64,000 nt of DNA, from contig AP026136.1 in assembly GCA_030295235.1 (NCBI GenBank), positions 744,001 through 808,000 on the forward strand, read 5' to 3'. The position numbers and the translations under genes are program-made. This document shows positions 57,475-64,000 of this stretch, piece after piece (positions within the stretch are counted from its first letter, which is position 1; every line of letters begins with the position of its first letter). The notes beneath the pieces were generated by a model. It saw only the letters and a program-made list of their open reading frames with translations, ran no database searches and was not told where the DNA came from. Origin of the DNA: Fistulifera solaris. Lineage: Eukaryota; Bacillariophyta; Bacillariophyceae; Naviculales; Stauroneidaceae.

Positions 57475-59449
57475 ATGGAGGAAGCCCGGAAGAATGCTGT
57501 CCATTTGGACCGTTCTATCAAAAAGCTTGGTGGCCTTCCGAAGGAGCTTCCCAATGATGCACTGCAAATACCCGATGAAGAATTGGCGTTTTATTATCAT
57601 TCGAGTACCGAGCACGGTGACGACAACATTTGGGGACTACTCAGTGGCGTGGGTGGCAACATTTACGAATGGTAAGTTTTGCCTTGGATGATTTCCACAA
57701 TCCTAGAAGCGAGTGATGTTCGAAACAATGCTTGATAGTAATTCCATAGCATGCCGTGTGTGTGCCATGCCGAAAAATTTGGAAAATGTTTGTGACGCTT
57801 TCGTTTGTTAAATCTGCCTATTTGAGAATGATAAAAACCGAGAGTCTTACCTGGGGAGTCTTTTTTGGGCAGGTATGACTTTGCAGTATTTGGACTTTTA
57901 GCACCCGAAATCGGGTCAGCCTTCTTCCCAGAATCGTCCAAGAAGTTGCAATTAATAAGCTCATTCAGTGTTTATCTCGCTGCTTTCTTAATGAGACCCG
58001 CTGGAGCTATTTTGTTTGGTGAAATGGGAGACCGCATTGTCGGTCGAAGGCACGCTCTCATCTTTTCGATTCTGTTGATTACCATTCCTTCCATATTAAT
58101 GGGTTGTTTGCCCACTTACGAGACGTGGGGAGCTTTTGCGGCTTTTCTACTCATTATTCTGCGTATGCTCCAAGGCTTGAGTGTTGGTGGACAGCTAGCG
58201 GGGAGCTATGTTTTGAGTATTGAGCAGAGCTCAGCGAAAACGAGAGGGTTTCGCGGAAGTATTTGCGACGCAAGTTCGGTACGTATTTTATCTTGACAAT
58301 CACTTTCAGTTTTAATGGCGCCTCACATTTAATGTTAGGTTGGAGGATTTCTTTTGGCTTCAGCTGTCACAACTGTAACGCGATCCGTATTAACAGAGGA
58401 TCAAGTGAATCGATGGGGTTGGCGGGTGCCATTTTTGTTTTCTCTTTACTTGCCCCTCTATTATACGCGACCGTCAGTAGGGCCGAGGAATCAAAGTTGT
58501 GGTCCGAACGAATCGAACAGAAAAGTACAGTGGCTACCGTACCCGAAAAGGAACAGACTCCTGCTGTAGTGGACTTATTCAGCTCGCCTTTTCGTCGGAG
58601 ACAGCTTGCAGGAATGATTGGCGTCCTGAGTGCTGTCACCAGCTCATTTTACACTATCTTTCTTTGGACTCCTGTCTATCTGTCCGAACTCAGGGGCGTG
58701 ATGAAGGAACAAGCGGCTGACCTAATCAACTTCTGCGTGGTGTCCCTTTACATTTGTTTTCTTCTCGCTGCGGGAAAGCTTTCCGACAAGTTTCCTCATC
58801 GCATGGATCTTATTCGAATCGGTCTTCCAGCTTTAATTGTCACTGCACCTACTATGTTTGGTGTGTTTGAATGCGAAAGCTGGGTCGGATATCTTTGGCG
58901 CAGCTTCAATTTTGTTTCTGCTTGTCACTGATACAAGGCTCCATGGCTGCTTGGGAGGTCGAGCTGTGGATGTCGGACCCAACTCTATCTTTTACTGGTG
59001 TTGCGATTGGTCATAACATAGCAGCGACACTATTTGGTGGAACCATGCCCCTTGTAGCTACGTTTCTTTATTACGTCGGCGAGGATATCCTAGACTCAAG
59101 TTCGGATGATGTGGTATGGCCCAGGATGCTTCCTGGTCTCTATATTTCAGTTTTGGGCTGCATTTCCTTCTACTGCATCAGTTATGTTGTACGGCATCCT
59201 CATGATTTACGAGGTGATTCGAAACTTCAAGAGGCTGTCAAGAGGAAAATGGACGAAGCGCAAATAGAGAAAAAACGAACAGAGGCACGAGCTTGGAGAC
59301 AGCTCCTGCTCCAATACAAACAATTATCTTCCTCCTATCATTTGAGTATGTTTCGCACATGCCAAACTTCTATGACTACACGGAAAACTTTTGCGAGATT
59401 GAGATTGGTTATGCACTCTTACTCATCTTTGCGAGCGCGAATCGGATAA
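57475..59449 (+). CDS. MFS transporter, metabolite:H+ symporter (MHS/ProP-like)
   Basis: Three exons are joined by introns 57672-57872 (201 nt) and 58279-58338 (60 nt). The first helix reads GGNIYEWYDFAVFG, the signature of the MHS branch (proline/betaine ProP, citrate, ketoglutarate carriers), and the loop after helix 2 has GDRIVGRRHAL, the MFS motif A. About twelve helices are expected. The cytosolic N-terminus is ~60 residues, and the C-terminus (~90 residues) contains a charged helix (KRKMDEAQIEKKRTEARAW), as in ProP-type carriers. Two single bases are missing, one at T5 58432-58436 or T4 58438-58441 and one at T3 58894-58896; with them all helices are in frame. The cargo is not identifiable; a compatible solute is plausible for a marine alga. 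Confidence 0.83.
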
Positions 59450-59523
59450 CTTATCACTTATCAGTTTCATAATTTACAAATCAAATAACAATTGCAGCTA
59501 ACCCCTTAAATTGATCTCATACC

Positions 59524-61304
59524 TTAGATGTTCAAATACCAACTACGCATTATTTCCGGTGGGGGAGGGTCTGCAGAAGCAAATGGACCTTGAGATGGCC
59601 AGCCATTACCCTCAGAGTACATATTTTCAAGCTCATTTGCCGGGTCGAACAGCTGAGCAAAGTCCAGGTCCATATCATCTGCATTTGCACCTGCGTCCAT
59701 CATACTCCAATTGATACTGTCCAATTCAATAGTAGCCGAAGTCTGTGGAGCGTCCGCAGAAACGAGAGGAGGAGGTGGATGCAGTCCTTGCGACAAACGA
59801 CCGGCAACCGTAGCACTTTCTGCAACCATGCCAGCAGCAGCTAGGGAGCTCGCTTGACGATCTCGTTCGGATAGGTCCTCGGGTGGACGGTAAAGACCAG
59901 GCATCGCCGACAAAGCTGAAGTGGATTTCGACTGAGGTGCTGAACTCCCCATCAGCATCGACAACCCCGTCGGAGGTGCAATATTAGAACTTCTTTGGTT
60001 AGTAGACATTGATCGAAAATCCGTGTGCAAATCAGCAGGTGGCTCACTTATGGACGCAGGTCTGTCGAAATCGGTCAGAAGAGAAAGTAATTAAAGGAAA
60101 TAAATGACAAACTCGGTACTAACCTTCCAAGTAATGATGGCATTCTCGTCGGTGCACTTTGAGATAACACTGGGCCATCCAAGGAAAAACTACCGGGACT
60201 AGACTCAGGATTTAAAAGAGGGGATGAGATGGAACCACTTCGCCCACGCATTTGAGGCGAGGCACCCTTTGCTTTGTTCGCTTCATTTGTAAACATCGAT
60301 CAGGATGATCGCGATGAAATAGCTCGTGTCGGTAAGCTCCTGCGTCTTGCCCTTTGTTATCCTTCGAAATCCATACCTGCAAAACAAGACACGATGTGAG
60401 GCCGATTACTCGAACCACGGAACAACACATGCCGAAAACAAGTAATTGTCGGGTCTTACAAATTGAGCTGCCTCTGAAAGGATGTCAGCTTGGTATGTCT
60501 AAAGTACCGCTGCAGGATATCATTCACAAAGCGCTCCGGATCGCGAACAACGAAGCCATCACCGCTGGGCAAAAATGCTACCACGCTTTGATCTTCTTTG
60601 TTGAGCATGTCCATGAGCTTACGTGGAAAAGGATTTGACCCGGAACTACCCAGAGCCGGAGAAGAGGTCGTCGAGTTGGTTGGGGAATCTTGGTATGTGC
60701 TGGCAGAAGAGGATGCTCGACGAAGTCTCCGCGTTACCGGAGAATTTTCCACTAAAGAGCCCTCACTGTTTCTACTTCTCAAAAGAGACGCATTCGGCAA
60801 GACTCCTGTGATCGGGTTAAGAGCAATTACACCAGCAGCACCACTGCCCGCTGGAAGCATGACAGCCCCCTGTGTTTGAACTGAAGTCACTACTGGCTGC
60901 ATCGGTTGCTCACGGTGTTTCTCTTCATCGTTATTATGGTTGTTAGCCATTTCAAAATTTTTCCTCAGTGAAGATTGTTGTCTTGCCTTTTCCTGAGCAG
61001 CGCGGAAACCCGCCAAGTACATAGCTCGTAATTGCGCCTCTCTATCCGCATCACCCGCTGGAACTGCCCCAGATGTCACTCTCGATTCTGACTGAATGGA
61101 AGCGAGCGCGGCATCCATTGAATCACGTAGAGCCGAGAAATCCATCGTGTCATTTGGTGAGGACGCTAAATTGTCGGTATCATCCACAGATTGATCCGAA
61201 TTTGACCTTGCTGTCGGGTCTGGCACAGAAAATTGCCCGGTCACAGGTCTGGTTGCATCATTGTTTCCATTGCTGTAAGTGATGCTCGAATGTTGATGAT
61301 TCAT
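59524..61304 (-). CDS. HSF: Heat shock factor-type transcription factor
   Basis: The DNA-binding domain is unmistakable: [64 protein letters not shown]. It is preceded by ~220 residues with low-complexity and alanine-rich parts, so the domain is internal, not N-terminal as in animal HSFs. Three exons (61304-60460, 60376-60124, 60061-59524; introns 83 and 62 nt). Exon 2 has lost two bases, at C3 60350-60352 (gives [10 protein letters not shown]) and T3 60268-60270 (gives [11 protein letters not shown]). No clear leucine-zipper oligomerisation region is seen. The last ~60 residues are acidic with aromatics ([19 protein letters not shown]), a likely activation domain. HSF genes are strongly expanded in diatoms. 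Confidence 0.93.
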
Positions 61305-62162
61305 TTTGCCTGTTCAACGAACTTGGAAGCTCCCCGAGACAAAAAGACCCTTGCTTTGCGTGCAGAAAAATTAAAGATGTAGATTGATGAGCAGCGGTAG
61401 AACAATAATCACCTAGCTCAAATATGAAAGCGAGAAGCCGTCTTTGTTTTTTGTGCCGTAACTCCCGTAAAATTTTCCCTATGAACGTTTCTTTTCGCTA
61501 ATTGTTTACCCGACACCGTAAATCGACGCTTATGAAGAGTGAACTTGCTTTTTGTTGATACGAATTTAATTGACAGGACTGATGGACTTGACGCTGGAAG
61601 ATGTCATCGTTGTTAACGCACAACAAAACAAAAAAACCATTGCTCCGTAGCCGCAGTACAAATTGCTACGGCGCAATGGTTCGACAAAGCGGACGACAAA
61701 CGACAAAGGGGGGAAAGGTGCGTTTAGTTTTTTCGCTACAATTGGAGCGATAGTGGAAGCGCAATCACACGCCGGCCTAGTAGCTCTACAATGTTATGTA
61801 CTTGCTTTTCCGTTGATGCACTTAAAAAGGCGGGAATCGGATACGCTGGCGTGCATTTTGTACGTTGCGCGGTCATTTCTAAGAAAATGTCATCATTTTT
61901 GTTTACTATCTCGTAGAGTGTTTTGTCTATTCCGTCCTCAAGAGGCATTGAAAGTTGACGACATGTTAGTGAATGAATCATCATTAATCACCGTAACGAG
62001 TGCTTTACTCAATACCACTGTACTAAACGAAACCTCTCCGTCGGCCGCTTGTCCGCTTTTTCACCGTTTGTTTCTCGCATTCGAAGAACCCACGCAATTG
62101 CTTGGTGTGAGAGTCAATTCATTTGCTAATTGAAATTCATTGAAACATCGTAACACATCAAC
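61305..62162. other. Divergent intergenic region, no gene seen
   Basis: Between HSF and RPS12. An open frame at 61663-62133 starts with TTG and ends just before the RPS12 start; I read it as 5' UTR sequence. Confidence 0.5.
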
Positions 62163-62679
62163 ATGTCTGAGGAAGAAGTCGCTGCCGCCCCCGAGGTTGT
62201 CGAAGAAGTCGAATTGAGCGTTTTGGATGCACTCAAGCAGGTAAGAAAGATATGATACAGTGACTCCCGACAGGGGGGATGACCTGCTATCGTTTACTCA
62301 CGTACATCATTCCTTCATTAATTAGGTCCTTCAAAAGTCCATGATCCATGGTGGATTGAAGAAGGGTCTTCACGAGTGCGCCAAAGCCCTCGACCGTCGT
62401 GCCGCCCGTCTCTGCTGCTTGGCCAAGGACTGCGAAAACGACGAGTACAAGAAGTTGATCAAGGCATTGTGTGCCGAGGGCGAGGTCCACGTTATCATGG
62501 TTGAAAGTGGCAAAGACTTGGGCGCTTACTGCGGTCTTGCTAAACTCAACGAAGACGGCACTATCAAGAAGGCTGTACGAACGTCGTGCGCTGTTGTCAC
62601 CGATTTCGGTGAAGAGACACGCGCCTTGAGCGTCCTTTTGGACTTCTTGCAAAAGCACGCCGACGGTGCTGAGATCTAA
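62163..62679 (+). CDS. RPS12: 40S ribosomal protein S12 (eS12)
   Basis: Two exons (62163-62240, 62326-62679; intron 85 nt) encode 143 residues. The acidic head (MSEEEVAAAPEVVEEVE) and the L7Ae-like fold with HGLKKGLHECAKAL-type helix, LAKDCENDEYKKLIKALC and SCAVVTDFGEE are as in other eukaryotes. Intron phase 0 after KQ. No frame break. Confidence 0.97.
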
Positions 62680-62818
62680 AATGTAATGATAGATACACTA
62701 CGTTTTATCTTTTCGTAGCAAGTTTCTTACTGAAACTCTTTCGCTTGGTATATCTCTGAATTCAATCTAAGGTTAGCATATGTACAAGTTTAGCAGCCAA
62801 GGATTGATTTGTAATACG

Positions 62819-63979
62819 TTAGATTCCATCTTCACTAGTTCCGGTAATCGGGTAAGCTACAGCAGAATGTAGCGGGGGATCCGACGCGTGGAAAGGGCCT
62901 GGCTGTGAAATCGAAATCGGCAATTCGTACCCGTTTCTTCGGAGCGACAACTGAACATAAGAAGACAAGGTTCCTGGCCGAGTTGGAATACCTACAAGGT
63001 CCAATTCCGCGTTTTCGGGGAGCGGCCCTTCCGTTCTGCCACTAATGATCCAGTCGCTTGCATCACTGGTAACTTTATAACATACTTCTTGTCCACTTAA
63101 TCCGGAAGCATCAACATTGCACTTGATGTGCACAGGGCGACCAACTGTACCTTGTATAGCCGAGGGCATTAAGTTGACTGAAACCGGTGGCATCTCAGCT
63201 AAGGGTAACGGCATCTTTGGACAAGCTTGGCGAAGTATATGGGATTCTTCGAAAGCTACTCCCTCCTCATTATCAAAGACCAGTACAACCGTAGCTTTCA
63301 CGGTATTCGGCACATCCCCAGTCACGCGACATTCAAAGTTCAGCATGATCGTTTCACCGCAGCATACATCTGTATTGGCCAAGGTTTCGTTTAAATCCGC
63401 AGTAAGTTTGAGATAAGCAGGTAACTCAATTTTCCATTTTCTGACCAAAAACGATTTTGGAGCATGACACTCGAAAGCAGCATGAAGCACGAGCCGGTCC
63501 GATCTGTACGGGATAACAGTAACCTCCTCTATGACAAAGCCAGTCTGACCGAGTGCTGGAACCGCTATATCCAGCTGTGCCTCGAACTCTTCACCTTGAT
63601 CACGGCAAAATCGTGTGTTTGTTTGTACCTTCAACACACCACCACCACCGTTATCGGCGCATTGCACCCTAATTGGAATGGAAACGATGCTATCCGCTGA
63701 TGTAGAATCCAGATCGATCTCCAGAGCGGATAGCAATGTATCATCGTCTTGTTTCCCAACGAAAATGCCCGGGGATCCCACAAGCTGAGATTTGCCTTGT
63801 ATGATGGTGTCCTTTCCGCTGTTGAATTTCAGTAACAAATTCTGTGTGTGCCCAGGAATCAGGTAATCTGGTGCAATCGTTAGCGTTTGTGAATGCTCGC
63901 AAGGAATTACATCCACGCGAATGGTGGGTTGTTTTCTTTTCTTCGGATTATAAGTAAATATGATATTGTTCCAACTCAT
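62819..63979 (-). CDS. Probable C-terminal part of a TRAPP-II subunit (TRAPPC10/Trs130-like)
   Basis: A chain of beta-sandwich (Ig-like) segments without a catalytic motif, 386 residues, for example PDYLIPGHTQNLLLKFNSG, PIRVQCADNGGGGVLKVQT and IPTRPGTLSSYVQLSLRRNG. This architecture fits the C-terminal half of the TRAPP-II vesicle-tethering subunit C10; similarity is weak by eye, and other trafficking proteins with such sandwiches remain possible. The frame stays open past the ATG at 63979 to the right edge without a stop, so the gene probably continues beyond the window and this ATG may be internal. Its stop is 139 bp from the convergent RPS12. Confidence 0.45.
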   Translation of the reverse strand: MSWNNIIFTYNPKKRKQPTIRVDVIPCEHSQTLTIAPDYLIPGHTQNLLLKFNSGKDTIIQGKSQLVGSPGIFVGKQDDDTLLSALEIDLDSTSADSIVSIPIRVQCADNGGGGVLKVQTNTRFCRDQGEEFEAQLDIAVPALGQTGFVIEEVTVIPYRSDRLVLHAAFECHAPKSFLVRKWKIELPAYLKLTADLNETLANTDVCCGETIMLNFECRVTGDVPNTVKATVVLVFDNEEGVAFEESHILRQACPKMPLPLAEMPPVSVNLMPSAIQGTVGRPVHIKCNVDASGLSGQEVCYKVTSDASDWIISGRTEGPLPENAELDLVGIPTRPGTLSSYVQLSLRRNGYELPISISQPGPFHASDPPLHSAVAYPITGTSEDGI

Positions 63980-64000
63980 TGAGATGGTCGAAAGAATAAA

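Noticed and set aside
61663-62133. 156-codon frame upstream of RPS12
   Set aside because: TTG start, no recognisable domain, ends just before the RPS12 ATG; better explained as leader or promoter DNA.
1-64000. tRNA, rRNA, CRISPR arrays, transposons
   Set aside because: I looked for cloverleaf B-box sequence, long direct repeats, spaced repeat arrays and transposase or reverse transcriptase motifs and found none I could support; GGTTCGATTCC-like text at ~56057 lies inside EF-Ts.

Overview
The window is nuclear DNA from a diatom, most likely a raphid pennate such as Phaeodactylum (genus is an inference; no marker was aligned). The evidence is as follows. Genes are dense on both strands with small GT-AG introns (18 placed, 60-201 nt). 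Three predicted proteins start with a signal peptide followed by a phenylalanine at the cleavage site, the pattern used for import into four-membrane plastids (a PDZ protein, FtsH, RsmG). Eukaryotic ribosomal proteins S4, S12 and S13 are present. There are also diatom-like family choices, such as a soluble-adenylyl-cyclase-like protein, a GT92 glycosyltransferase and a heat shock factor. I see no mobile element, CRISPR array, tRNA or rRNA gene.

Layout. 1-10 kb: 3' part of an ABC half-transporter, a plastid PDZ protein, a GT92 glycosyltransferase, plastid FtsH and a very small SET-domain protein. 10-20 kb: an AGC kinase, a PA-domain/prolyl-4-hydroxylase membrane protein, a class III aminotransferase, SCO1 and a sugar-phosphate/nucleotide-sugar type translocator. 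20-37 kb: MMS19, a membrane sulfotransferase, a ~2,090-residue tandem adenylyl cyclase/ATPase, and a ~1,000-residue helical (PPR-like) organelle protein. 37-50 kb: an ABHD11-like hydrolase, divergent RPS13/RPS4, an Esa1/Tip60-type MYST acetyltransferase, a lipase between two FYVE fingers, an AT-hook lysine-rich protein and RsmG. 50-64 kb: two paralogous signal-peptide/one-membrane-span proteins flanking spermidine synthase and an MgtE-type transporter, then organellar EF-Ts, an MHS-type transporter, HSF, RPS12 and a probable TRAPP-II subunit.

The dominant structural feature is that most genes are broken by single-base losses in short homopolymers. I located 26 such sites in 20 genes. All 26 are repaired by adding one base (two sites need two bases), and none needs a base removed for the best protein. 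This is the signature of an unpolished long-read assembly, not of pseudogenes. The gene spans given here therefore run across these sites as single genes.

The genes do not form one pathway. Themes that recur are organelle maintenance (FtsH, RsmG, EF-Ts, SCO1), Fe-S delivery (MMS19), chromatin and transcription control (MYST, SET, AT-hook, HSF), second messenger signalling (cyclase, AGC kinase), and the secretory/cell-surface route (GT92, sulfotransferase, P4H, the paralogous membrane pair). Two non-coding signals stand out: a 15-bp interrupted palindrome upstream of four unrelated genes, and a perfect 16-bp inverted repeat at 36.45-36.51 kb.
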